From NCBI RefSeq assembly GCF_937967675.1, contig NZ_CALBSN010000002.1, positions 1 through 32,277 of the forward strand: a DNA stretch of 32,277 bases, read 5' to 3'. This document shows positions 16,563 through 24,765 of the stretch, piece after piece. The position numbers and the translations under genes were made by a program. The stretch comes from an uncultured Flavobacterium sp. GTDB taxonomy: Bacteria > Bacteroidota > Bacteroidia > Flavobacteriales > Flavobacteriaceae. The stretch's first letter is position 1. Each line of letters begins with the position of its first letter. Below the pieces are notes generated by a model. That model saw nothing but the letters and a program-made list of their open reading frames with translations. It searched no databases and was not told the DNA's origin.

Positions 16563-17623
16563 TAGTGTTTTTTTGTAGTCGCCTCATAAATTTGAGTCAA
16601 AATATCATTAATATTATATTTCCAATTCCAATTAGGATAATGATTTTTAAATTTAGTAACATCACTAATCCACCAAATATGATCTCCAATTCTATTTGTT
16701 TCAGAATATTCATAATTCATTGGTTTGCCAGTTATTTTTTCACACATTTCTATAGCTTCTGCCATTGAACAATTGGAATGTCTTCCACCCCCTGCATTAT
16801 AAACTTCCCCTTGTCGCGGATTTTGATAAAAATGCCAAAACATATTCACTAAATCCCAACTATGAATATTATCTCGTACTTGTTTTCCTAGATATCCAAA
16901 TACCGTATATTTATCACCTGTTATTGCACACTTCATTAAATAAGACAAAAACCCATGTAATTTAGTTCCAGAGTGATTAGGACCGGTTAAACATCCTCCT
17001 CTAAAAACTCCTGTATTCATTCCAAAATATTTCCCATATTCTTGAACCAATACATCAGCAGCTACTTTAGATGCTCCAAATAAAGAATGCTTGGTTTGAT
17101 CAATACTCATATTTTCATCTATTCCGTCTTTATAATAGGCGTGTGATTTATCTATTTCCCACCGCTTATCTAATTCAATTAATGGTAAATAATTTGGTGT
17201 ATCTCCATAAACTTTATTTGTTGAAGTGAAAATAAATACCGCTTTTTCACAATGTAACCTTGTCATTTCTAACAAATTTAAAGTGCCGTTTGCATTTACC
17301 GTAAAATCAGTAATGGGTTCATTGGCGGCCCAGTCATGACTTGGCTGTGCAGCAGTATGAACTACTAATTTAATATCTGATTTATATTTTGAAAAAATAA
17401 TTTCTAATTCTTGTAAATTTCGAATATCTGCATTGTGATGTTCAAAATTTGGAATTGAATCTATTAGTTTTTTTGTGTTCCACTCTGTAGATGCATCCTC
17501 ACCAAAAAAACGAGCACGCATATTATTATCAATTCCTATTACCTTGTCAAATTTTTCTGCAAAAAATGCTACAGATTCACTTCCTATTAAACCTGAAGAC
17601 CCAGTTACTAAACAAATATTCAT
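16562..17623 (-). CDS. SDR epimerase/dehydratase, CDP-tyvelose-2-epimerase-like, Tyr-to-Phe variant
   Basis: The 353-aa extended SDR has the NAD loop TGSSGLIGSE (7-16), DNNMRARFFG, the STNKVYG strand (134-140) and the late VYNAGGGRHSNCS block seen in CDP-paratose 2-epimerase (RfbE) relatives. In the catalytic motif YxxxK the tyrosine is replaced: the protein reads SLFGASKVAAD, with Phe182 and Lys186; the codon is TTT. I recall close relatives with the same LFGASK, so this is probably a subfamily feature rather than decay. The stop/start overlaps with both neighbours (ATGA with the upstream GT-C-like gene, TAATG with GT2) show tight coupling. It may make or recognise an unusual nucleotide sugar, but the reaction is not known to me. 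Confidence 0.83.
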   Translation of the reverse strand: MNICLVTGSSGLIGSESVAFFAEKFDKVIGIDNNMRARFFGEDASTEWNTKKLIDSIPNFEHHNADIRNLQELEIIFSKYKSDIKLVVHTAAQPSHDWAANEPITDFTVNANGTLNLLEMTRLHCEKAVFIFTSTNKVYGDTPNYLPLIELDKRWEIDKSHAYYKDGIDENMSIDQTKHSLFGASKVAADVLVQEYGKYFGMNTGVFRGGCLTGPNHSGTKLHGFLSYLMKCAITGDKYTVFGYLGKQVRDNIHSWDLVNMFWHFYQNPRQGEVYNAGGGRHSNCSMAEAIEMCEKITGKPMNYEYSETNRIGDHIWWISDVTKFKNHYPNWNWKYNINDILTQIYEATTKKH

Positions 17624-19530
17624 CGTTTTATTATTTTATATTCTGTTATTCTTAATTTTTCTTTCAAAAAATTTTTATTTTTTATTTTTAATTGATAATG
17701 CGAAATTTCTTCAAGTGTATCTGGTGCTGAAAAATAATTTTTAAAATCATTTAAATCTTCAATAAATTTTTTAGAAAATACACCAGCTTTTAATAGATTA
17801 TCAGAAGTTTTAAATGAAAAATTACCTCCTTTTTCTAATTGAATAACCAATTCAATTTCTAATCCATGTTTTAAGGTTGAAAAAATATTTCCTGAAATGT
17901 TCTTATAAGATTCTATTTTATATAAAACATCTTCTTTAGGAATTAATACAGAACTCAATGGCATTGCATATTCATCAATTTTTTCAAATTCTATTTTTCT
18001 TTGATTTGATTTCTTTTTTAATAATAACAATTCTCTATTGTCGATTTTGCCTACTCTTTCAATAGAATAATTTTCTTTAAGCACAATATAAACTAAAGAT
18101 TCATCAAATAATGGATAACGATAATCTATAGATTGGTATTCAAAAATAATATATTCTGGAGCCTTTTCTGAATTATAAAAATTATAATTCAATTCTTGTA
18201 GTTTATCTGTATAGGTAGTATAACTTTGAAAAACAGGTCTCGGGTAGAAATTTAATTTATTTTCAATTAACATTTGTATATTCCAAGGAAAAACATCAAC
18301 CGTATTCTTTCCAATCTTTTTTATAAATTCTTCGGGTAACCTAGAATACCCTTCAGTTATAAACAAGCCAGAAGTATTCGTTTTATTTAACAAACCATTA
18401 AAATATTCCTTTTTACTTATTTTGTTATTAAAATCTACTACATGTGTTTTATTGTCATTTAGAAATTTTAAATCAACAAAAAGCATACATAAAATCAATA
18501 ATACAACATAGTTTATTTTTTTACAGGTATGAAAATCAGGTATTGTAAATATTAATAAAGGAAAATAAACAAAAAACTCATTAATGTGTCCAACATCTGC
18601 TCTTACAAATGCTTGTTTATAAAGAATAAAGAAAAATAATACGTATATGGTTCCGTAACCAATTTTTTCTGTTTTTCTTAATTTTTTATCCCATAAGGCA
18701 AAAATTAAAGAAGCAATAAATAATGAAATTAATATTACAATCTTTCCTAAACTTCCTTCTATTTGGTTTTCTAAATACATAATTCCATTGTATCCTTTAA
18801 TTATTTCTAAAGAATTAATAATATAATTTGAAATAGATACATTAAGAAAATTACATAAAATTAAAATTAGTACAATTGGCGTAGTAAAATAAAAAAAGAA
18901 TAATTTATAATTAATCTCTTTCTTAAAAAATTTATAGATTAGGAGAGTAAAAAAAATGGGTAATGAAATTAAACCAGTATTTAATTTTATAAAAAAAATT
19001 AAAACGGAAATTGTTATCAAAAACAAATAAGAAATAACTTCATTCGTTTCAAAAACCTGTCTAATCCAAAATTGAAAAAAAAATAAAAGAATAATTGATG
19101 TGGCAACACCTGTCCAACTAGGTAGAATCAATAAGATTATAATTGCAAGAGTTAAAGTTAAAATATAATTTTTAGATTTTTTTAAAGAAATGAATAAAAT
19201 AAAGAACCAATTGGCAAATAAAAATAAATCGAAGAATAAAAATAAATATTTATTTTCGTTCCAACCTACCTTTGTAACCAATTGCGCTAATGGTCCATAT
19301 GTAAAAACAACATCTTCTCCCCATTTTAAATTTAATGTTTTAACATAGTTAAGATTTATGAACCATGATGGATCTAATGTTGTCCAAGCTTGATCAGAAG
19401 GTTGTAAAGGGAAAATATTACTTTCGTAATAACTTGGAAATAAAAAATAAGCAAAAACAAAGCTAACCCCTAAGAATATTGTTGTTATAATTTTTGGATT
19501 TTTAAATATATTAAATGCTTTTTGTTCCAT
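17620..19530 (-). CDS. Polytopic GT-C-like membrane protein with C-terminal periplasmic domain
   Basis: The 636-aa protein has an N-terminal membrane segment (about 15-30), then a first periplasmic loop with the conserved-looking DPSWFINLNYVKTLNLKWG and VFTYGPLAQL, followed by roughly ten further hydrophobic segments to about residue 365. A soluble domain of about 270 residues ends the protein. An acidic residue in the first loop after TM1 is the usual place of the GT-C catalytic Asp, and the fold plan fits GT-C enzymes using polyprenyl-phosphate sugars. I recognise the DPSW/YGPL pattern from many uncharacterised bacterial membrane proteins but know no tested function. The gene lies between two SDR genes and is two genes from a DPM-like GT2, which supports a shared sugar-transfer job. 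Confidence 0.72.
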   Translation of the reverse strand: MEQKAFNIFKNPKIITTIFLGVSFVFAYFLFPSYYESNIFPLQPSDQAWTTLDPSWFINLNYVKTLNLKWGEDVVFTYGPLAQLVTKVGWNENKYLFLFFDLFLFANWFFILFISLKKSKNYILTLTLAIIILLILPSWTGVATSIILLFFFQFWIRQVFETNEVISYLFLITISVLIFFIKLNTGLISLPIFFTLLIYKFFKKEINYKLFFFYFTTPIVLILILCNFLNVSISNYIINSLEIIKGYNGIMYLENQIEGSLGKIVILISLFIASLIFALWDKKLRKTEKIGYGTIYVLFFFILYKQAFVRADVGHINEFFVYFPLLIFTIPDFHTCKKINYVVLLILCMLFVDLKFLNDNKTHVVDFNNKISKKEYFNGLLNKTNTSGLFITEGYSRLPEEFIKKIGKNTVDVFPWNIQMLIENKLNFYPRPVFQSYTTYTDKLQELNYNFYNSEKAPEYIIFEYQSIDYRYPLFDESLVYIVLKENYSIERVGKIDNRELLLLKKKSNQRKIEFEKIDEYAMPLSSVLIPKEDVLYKIESYKNISGNIFSTLKHGLEIELVIQLEKGGNFSFKTSDNLLKAGVFSKKFIEDLNDFKNYFSAPDTLEEISHYQLKIKNKNFLKEKLRITEYKIIKR

Positions 19531-19548
19531 TAGATTAAATCTTATTTT

Positions 19549-20610
19549 TTACTTCAAAATTGATTCTAATTGTTTTTCATTTTCTTTAATCCAAAGATAA
19601 ATATCTTTAAAAATTGTTTCAACTGATTTTTTTGGTTTCCAACCAATTTCATTTTTAATTTTCGAATTATCTGTAACATAAATTCTTAAATCTGCCGTTC
19701 TTGTTTCTGGAACTTCATCAATTTGTATCGTATTTCCTGTTATTCTCTCACAAATTGCTGTCATCTCTTTTAAGGAAGCGCTGTTTTCAATTCCTCCACC
19801 AGCATTATAAACTTTACCAACAAACTTCTCAATATTATGAATTTGATAATCAATTAACTCAACTAAATCGTCAACATGAAGCAAATCTCTTACTTGTTTA
19901 CCTTTTCCACCATATCCAATATATTTTAATGATTGGTTCCAGTAATGTTTTGACATCCACAACGTTACAACTCCTTGGTCCGTTTTTCCCATTTGTCTTG
20001 GACCAGCAATAACTCCAAAACGAGTAACCGCAGCTTTTAAACCATAAAATGCTGCATATTCATGGATAAATAATTCTGAACTTAATTTGGTAGTTCCATA
20101 AAAAGAACGCGCCCCTTCTAATGATAATCCTTCTGAAATTCCTTTTGACGAAATTCCAGCAATACTTTGATTATCTGTAAATAAAAACTTTGTTTGTTCT
20201 TCTCTATATAAAGCGTTTTCAATTGTTTCTATAGGATAAACTCTACTAGTGGAAAGAAAAATTAATTTAGCATTATTTTTTACACAAGCATTAAAACAAT
20301 TTATTGAACCGTATAAATTATTATTGATAACGTAAGTAGGATCAGAATCCAAACCTGCTGTAACTGAAGGTTCTGCCGAAGCCTCAATTAATACATCAAA
20401 ACTACCTAAAGATTGTAAATCTTCATTATTTCTAATGTCTCCGTGAATAAATGTAATTGCATTTTTTTGAAAATCAATAAGATTTAATTCTGAACCTCTT
20501 CTTTTTAAATTATCAAAAGCAATAATATCATATTCTGGATATTTATTTTTCAACTGTAAACATAATGTTGAGCCAACAAATCCTGCTCCTCCTGTAATTA
20601 CTATTTTCAT
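19549..20610 (-). CDS. SDR epimerase/dehydratase, CDP-paratose/tyvelose epimerase-like
   Basis: The 353-aa extended SDR has TGGAGFVGSTL (6-16), DNLKRRGSELNL, HGDIRN, STSRVYP (120-126) and an intact catalytic YGTTK (Tyr171, Lys175). YIGYGGKGKQVRDLLHVDDL and YNAGGGIENSASL match the CDP-tyvelose 2-epimerase (RfbE) family layout. The same family includes the second SDR at 16562-17623, so the two are paralogues. No CDP-sugar synthesis genes (rfbF, rfbG, rfbS) are in the window, so the substrate could be a different NDP-sugar. It is preceded by the head-GIN gene (3-base gap) and followed by the GT-C-like gene (18-base gap). Confidence 0.85.
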   Translation of the reverse strand: MKIVITGGAGFVGSTLCLQLKNKYPEYDIIAFDNLKRRGSELNLIDFQKNAITFIHGDIRNNEDLQSLGSFDVLIEASAEPSVTAGLDSDPTYVINNNLYGSINCFNACVKNNAKLIFLSTSRVYPIETIENALYREEQTKFLFTDNQSIAGISSKGISEGLSLEGARSFYGTTKLSSELFIHEYAAFYGLKAAVTRFGVIAGPRQMGKTDQGVVTLWMSKHYWNQSLKYIGYGGKGKQVRDLLHVDDLVELIDYQIHNIEKFVGKVYNAGGGIENSASLKEMTAICERITGNTIQIDEVPETRTADLRIYVTDNSKIKNEIGWKPKKSVETIFKDIYLWIKENEKQLESILK

Positions 20611-20613
20611 ACT

Positions 20614-21384
20614 CTAATAAATTACTCTTCCTCTAAAAACCTCTTCAACATCAATTATCGGAGGTATGTTTTCTAAAACAACATTGCCTGTTGCATTAAT
20701 TATTCCTTCAATTTTTTGCAACGGATAAACAAACATATCGTTTGAACCTCTATGATATACTTTTATATTTTCTACATGTAAATCATTTCCGTAAAAACGC
20801 CCATTTCCAAAATAAAAATTCAATAACATCTCTTCTGAATGTCCATTAATATAAAAATTGGAAACGTTATTACTTTCAATAACTAACTGTAAATTATCAA
20901 CTTCAATATCAAAATTTCCTGTTCCAGCGCCATCTCCATCATCTCCTATAGAAAACAATCGTATGATTGGAGAATGTAATATTCCATCTGACTGTACTTT
21001 TTGTTCTGTTTTGGAATGCAATTCTAATTCTTGGATTAAGGGTAATGTAGTTCCGTCTGGTATTGTAACATAAACTGTTGTTTGTCCGTAATCCCTAGCA
21101 ATATTACATGTTGAATTATCTTTAATGACAAGTATATTTCCATGTAACTTAACCTCTAAATTATCGATAATGTTATCCGATGTTTTTATTTTAACTTCAT
21201 AATTAGGTCCTTCTTTAACAACCAACCCAACGCCATCATATACTTTTACTCTAGAAAAACCTTCAAAAGGAAATGTTTTGGTAATCAGATTACCATTTCC
21301 TTTAAAACAATCTTCGGAAATACCACAGCTTGTTACCAAAATTAGGCAACACAAAGTAACTATATGTAAAATAAATGTTCTCAT
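20614..21384 (-). CDS. Head-GIN-domain (DUF2807-type) lipoprotein
   Basis: The 256-aa protein has a lipoprotein signal ending LILVTSC (Cys20 at the cleavage site), then GNGNLITKTFPFEGFSRVKV, YDGVGLVVKEG and a repetitive beta-rich pattern ending in IEGIINATGNVVLENIPPII, typical of head-GIN auto-transporter-adhesin-like proteins. These are believed to fold as a right-handed beta solenoid. The ATG at 21384 is preferred because it sits 1 base past the upstream stop; the six extra codons before it add nothing to the signal. Its role in a rhamnose/O-antigen operon is unknown. It could be a surface or periplasmic lipoprotein that binds glycan or membrane partners. Confidence 0.82.
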   Translation of the reverse strand: MRTFILHIVTLCCLILVTSCGISEDCFKGNGNLITKTFPFEGFSRVKVYDGVGLVVKEGPNYEVKIKTSDNIIDNLEVKLHGNILVIKDNSTCNIARDYGQTTVYVTIPDGTTLPLIQELELHSKTEQKVQSDGILHSPIIRLFSIGDDGDGAGTGNFDIEVDNLQLVIESNNVSNFYINGHSEEMLLNFYFGNGRFYGNDLHVENIKVYHRGSNDMFVYPLQKIEGIINATGNVVLENIPPIIDVEEVFRGRVIY

Positions 21385-21385
21385 C

Positions 21386-22483
21386 TTATAATCGTAAACC
21401 AATAGTAGCTTCTATCGCTTCGGCTCTTCCGCCGTGGGTTTTTAATCCAACTCCTGTAAAGAAGTTTTTGTAAAGATAATATTTTGCTCCTATTCTTTGA
21501 TAAACATCAATTTCATAATCAAATGGTTTATAAACGTAATACCCAAGTTGTGTTTCAATAGAAAGTTTGTTAATGAATAATTCATGTCCAACAAACAATC
21601 CCACTCTTTTATAATCGGTATCAGCGTCTGCATATGATTTATGTCCGGGAGGAAAAGCCACTGAAACAAATTCAATATAATCTCTAAGATATCGAGAGAA
21701 AAAAACATCGGTTCCTAGTTGTAAAGCGCTTTTTCTTCCAATTCGTTTATCAGCATACAAACCAATGTGATAAAATTGACGCTGACCCAAATGAGGTACT
21801 GGTCCTTCAGAAACTCCTGTTCTAAAGGCAATATTGTATTTTATTCTTTCTTTATACGTTGCCGATGCTGGTAAAGAATCCTTTATGTATTCTTGATTTT
21901 CGCCAAAATTATAGTTTAATCCAACGTTTAATGCAAAGGTGTTAATTCCGCTATTAGGCGCTTTGAATCTTCCGTTTGAAAAATGCGTTAACATAAATCC
22001 GGCTTGAAAACCAATTCGATTGAAAAGATTTTCTTTTTTATACTGCAACATAAAGTAGGTATTATCCATTACTTTAGTTCCAAAAGCGTTGTTTTTATTG
22101 TTGGTTTCCTTATCATAAGGATTCGATGTCATACCAATTCCTTGTGAAATTCGAAACATTAAATTTCGATTAAAAAAGTAAAAATTATAGTGTAATCCTA
22201 AAGCAACATTATACCCTAAATAATGATTTTTAAAGTCTAAATAATGAAATGAAATTCCATAATCTGGATAATTATAAACTTGCTCCCATTCTTTTTTACC
22301 AAAAGTTTTCCAGTTATAGCTTACTAAAAATCCATCCGGATGACCTGAAATCAAATGCCCAACATCTTCTGTATGCTTTATAATATTTCCCCTAAAAAGT
22401 TGTACATCAAAATAACCTGATGATTTTTCTTGAGAAAAAGATAATGAAACAGAAAAGCAGATAAAAAGTAGGGCTTTTTTCAT
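21386..22483 (-). CDS. PagL-like outer-membrane protein (acyloxyacyl hydrolase / lipid A 3-O-deacylase family)
   Basis: The 365-aa protein starts with a signal peptide (MKKALLFICFSVSLSFSQ) and consists of amphipathic beta strands ending in an aromatic/hydrophobic strand (IEATIGLRL), as expected for an outer-membrane barrel. It carries LTHFSNGRFKAPNSGIN with His167 and Ser169, which match the PagL HxSNG active-site motif. The third catalytic residue (Glu in PagL) is not clear; the matching region reads SGINT. PagL removes the 3-O acyl chain of lipid A. The ATG at 22483 overlaps the rfbD stop (TAATG). The protein is about twice the size of classical PagL, so some residues belong to an added domain. 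Confidence 0.75.
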   Translation of the reverse strand: MKKALLFICFSVSLSFSQEKSSGYFDVQLFRGNIIKHTEDVGHLISGHPDGFLVSYNWKTFGKKEWEQVYNYPDYGISFHYLDFKNHYLGYNVALGLHYNFYFFNRNLMFRISQGIGMTSNPYDKETNNKNNAFGTKVMDNTYFMLQYKKENLFNRIGFQAGFMLTHFSNGRFKAPNSGINTFALNVGLNYNFGENQEYIKDSLPASATYKERIKYNIAFRTGVSEGPVPHLGQRQFYHIGLYADKRIGRKSALQLGTDVFFSRYLRDYIEFVSVAFPPGHKSYADADTDYKRVGLFVGHELFINKLSIETQLGYYVYKPFDYEIDVYQRIGAKYYLYKNFFTGVGLKTHGGRAEAIEATIGLRL

Positions 22484-23358
22484 TAATTCAAATGGTTTAA
22501 ACTTATAGTTAAACTTTCTTTCCAATTTTTAATTTGAACGCCAAAAACCTTTTTTATCTTCGTTTTATCTAAAATACTGTAAGCGGGTCTTTTAGCGGGT
22601 GTTGGATAGGAATCTGTTGGAATAGGCTTCAAATCAATCTCTATATTTTTTTGATAAAATATTGCTGCCGCAAAATCGTACCAAGAACAATCGCCTTCGT
22701 TAGAGAAATTATAAACACCAAAGTTAATGGGTGATGCTGAAACGAGTTGAGCATGACAAGACTGTATTATTTTTAACAAAACCTCAGCTAAATCAACAGC
22801 ATATGTAGGTGTTCCAATTTGATCATTCACAACTGACAAACTATCACGTTCCGAAGCCAGTCGCAACATTGTTTTCATAAAATTATTTGCAAATTGTGAG
22901 TACACCCAAGAAGTTCTAACGATGAAATATTTTTCCCAATTTTTTTGAATGGCAAGTTCACCATCTAACTTCGTTTGTCCGTAAATACTTTTCGGATTTG
23001 GAATATCGGTTTCTAAATAAGGAACTTTTGAAGTGCCATCAAAAATAAAATCTGTAGAAATATGAACTAAAATAGTATCAAATTCTTTACAAACTTTAGC
23101 CAAATTTTCAGGACCAACAGCGTTAATTAAATGCGCTTTATCCGATTCGCTTTCAGCTTTATCAACAGCGGTGTAAGCGGCTGTGTTGATACAAAAATGA
23201 GGTTGGTGTTTTGCAAAAACTGCTTGACAATTTTCAATATTGGTAATATCCATTTCTTGAAAATCGGTATATACAAACTGAATATTTGGATATTTATTAG
23301 CAATAAATCCTATAGATTGCCCAAGTTGACCTTTAGCTCCTGTAACTAGTACTACCAT
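22483..23358 (-). CDS. rfbD: dTDP-4-dehydrorhamnose reductase with an in-frame repeat insertion
   Basis: This 291-aa SDR reduces dTDP-4-keto-L-rhamnose with NAD(P)H, the last step to dTDP-L-rhamnose. It has VTGAKGQLGQS (5-15), INTAAYTAVDKAES (58-70), ISTDFIFDG (100-108) and catalytic IYGQTKLDGE (Tyr126, Lys130), then SSW-type RTSWVYSQFANNF. At about 199-211 the sequence QSCHAQLVSASPIN interrupts the usual helix-to-strand passage; it is encoded by a palindromic element (22733-22757). The downstream VYNFSNEGDCSWYDFA is intact, so the enzyme is probably still functional with a longer surface loop. It overlaps rfbC by 7 bases and the PagL-like gene by 1 base. Confidence 0.95.
   Translation of the reverse strand: MVVLVTGAKGQLGQSIGFIANKYPNIQFVYTDFQEMDITNIENCQAVFAKHQPHFCINTAAYTAVDKAESESDKAHLINAVGPENLAKVCKEFDTILVHISTDFIFDGTSKVPYLETDIPNPKSIYGQTKLDGELAIQKNWEKYFIVRTSWVYSQFANNFMKTMLRLASERDSLSVVNDQIGTPTYAVDLAEVLLKIIQSCHAQLVSASPINFGVYNFSNEGDCSWYDFAAAIFYQKNIEIDLKPIPTDSYPTPAKRPAYSILDKTKIKKVFGVQIKNWKESLTISLNHLN
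22733..22757. repeat. 'HA(E/Q)LVSAS' palindromic element inside rfbD
   Basis: The minus strand reads GTCATGCTCAACTCG then TTTCAGCATC, differing by one base from the imperfect palindrome GTCATGCTGAACTCGTTTCAGCATC that I remember as a dispersed short repeat in Bacteroidota and other genomes; it encodes HAELVSAS-like peptides. Here it keeps the rfbD frame and gives CHAQLVSAS. The outer arms ATGCT (22734-22738) and AGCAT (22750-22754) still pair, while the single changed base breaks one inner pair. Confidence 0.8.
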
Positions 23359-23903
23359 ACTTTCTTGGTGTTTTCAAGATTCGGTAATATTTGATCTTTC
23401 TCGGAAATTATCAATTCATTCAAAGGAAAATTCCAATTGATATTAACGGTTTGGTCGTTGTAAATTAATCCGCCCTCGCTTTCTTTGTTATAAAAATTAT
23501 CGCATTTATAAAAGAAGGTTGCGGTTTCAGATAAAACTAAAAAACCATGTGCAAAACCTCTTGGAATAAAAAACTGTTTTTGATTTTCTGCAGAAAGCAA
23601 TACTGCTTCATATTGACCATATGTTTTAGAATTAGGTCTTAAATCAACCGCTACATCTAAAACTTCACCTTGTAAAACACGAACTAGTTTGGCTTGCGCA
23701 TGTTCGCCACATTGATAATGCAAACCTCTTAAAACACCTTTAGTTGAAAACGATTGGTTATCTTGAACAAAAGTTACTTTTTGACCCACGCCTTCTTGAA
23801 AAGTTTTCTCATTGAAACTCTCCATGAAATAACCACGTTCGTCTTTGATTATTTTGTTTTCAAGAATAAAACATCCTTTTAGTTTGGTTTCTTTAAATGT
23901 CAT
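23352..23903 (-). CDS. rfbC: dTDP-4-dehydrorhamnose 3,5-epimerase
   Basis: The 183-aa cupin-fold enzyme epimerises dTDP-4-keto-6-deoxyglucose at C3 and C5. It has KDERGYFMESFNE (20-32), VQDNQSFSTKGVLRGLHYQ (46-64) with catalytic His62, VLDVAVDLRPNSKTYG, and FIPRGFAHGFLVLSE with FYKCDNFYNKESEGG, which carries the family tyrosine. The length is usual. It follows rfbA by 1 base and overlaps rfbD by 7, so the four rfb genes are translated together. Confidence 0.96.
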   Translation of the reverse strand: MTFKETKLKGCFILENKIIKDERGYFMESFNEKTFQEGVGQKVTFVQDNQSFSTKGVLRGLHYQCGEHAQAKLVRVLQGEVLDVAVDLRPNSKTYGQYEAVLLSAENQKQFFIPRGFAHGFLVLSETATFFYKCDNFYNKESEGGLIYNDQTVNINWNFPLNELIISEKDQILPNLENTKKVW

Positions 23904-23904
23904 T

Positions 23905-24765
23905 TTAACTCACTAAACTCATTAAATGTTTTCCATAGCCGCTTTTCAACAAAGGTTCGGCTAATACTTTTAACTGATTGGAATCAATGAAGCCCATTTT
24001 ATAGGCGGCTTCTTCAATGGCGCCAATTTTTAATCCTTGACGTTCTTCAATAACTTCAACAAATTGACCAGCTTGCATTAACGATTGGAACGTTCCTGTA
24101 TCTAACCAAGCCGTTCCCCTATCTAAAATACTTACTTGTAATTTACCTCGATTCAAATATTCTTTATTCACATCGGTAATTTCTAATTCCCCTCTATGAC
24201 TTGGTTTGATATTAGCTGCAATATCTAAAACATCATTATCATAAAAATAAATTCCAGGAACAGCATAGTTTGATTTTGGATACTCAGGTTTTTCTTCGAT
24301 AGATAACACTTTTCCATCTTTATCGAAATCAACTACTCCATAACGCTCTGGGTCGTGTACATGATACGCATAAATAATGCCACCATTTGGATTATTATTA
24401 GCTTGAAGTAATTCCGCTAAACCAGTTCCGTAGAAAATATTATCTCCCAAAATCAGAGCTACTTTGTCATTTCCAACAAACTCTTTTCCAATGATAAATG
24501 CTTCTGCTAATCCATTTGGATGTTCTTGAACGGCGTATTCAAATCGACAACCTAATTTACTTCCATCGCCTAATAATTGACGAAATAAAGGCAAATCATG
24601 AGGTGTTGAAATGATTAGAATTTCACGAATTCCCGCCCACATCAAAGTTGATAATGGATAATAAATCATCGGTTTATCGTAAATAGGCATCAACTGCTTA
24701 CTCACCGCCAATGTTAACGGATGTAAACGTGTGCCTGAACCTCCAGCTAATATAATTCCTTTCAT
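23905..24765 (-). CDS. rfbA: Glucose-1-phosphate thymidylyltransferase
   Basis: The 286-aa nucleotidyltransferase makes dTDP-glucose from dTTP and glucose-1-phosphate, the first committed step to dTDP-L-rhamnose. The N-terminal loop GIILAGGSGTRLHPLT (3-18), SKQLMPIYDKPMIYYPLS, LILGDNIFYG and SIEEKPEYPKSNYAVPGIYF are all present, followed by RGTAWLDTGTFQSLM. Length and motif order match RmlA. Its ATG shares one base with the rfbB stop. Confidence 0.97.
   Translation of the reverse strand: MKGIILAGGSGTRLHPLTLAVSKQLMPIYDKPMIYYPLSTLMWAGIREILIISTPHDLPLFRQLLGDGSKLGCRFEYAVQEHPNGLAEAFIIGKEFVGNDKVALILGDNIFYGTGLAELLQANNNPNGGIIYAYHVHDPERYGVVDFDKDGKVLSIEEKPEYPKSNYAVPGIYFYDNDVLDIAANIKPSHRGELEITDVNKEYLNRGKLQVSILDRGTAWLDTGTFQSLMQAGQFVEVIEERQGLKIGAIEEAAYKMGFIDSNQLKVLAEPLLKSGYGKHLMSLVS

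Noticed and set aside
16517..16965. Plus-strand open frames within the second SDR gene (16517-16768, 16765-16965)
   Set aside because: They are shadow frames opposite the conserved SDR and GT2 genes, without their own signals.
20858..21073. Plus-strand open frame over the head-GIN gene
   Set aside because: It is antisense to a lipoprotein with a clear signal peptide and beta repeats.
21490..21708. Second minus-strand frame inside the PagL-like gene
   Set aside because: It overlaps the PagL-like barrel frame on the same strand and has no recognisable motif.
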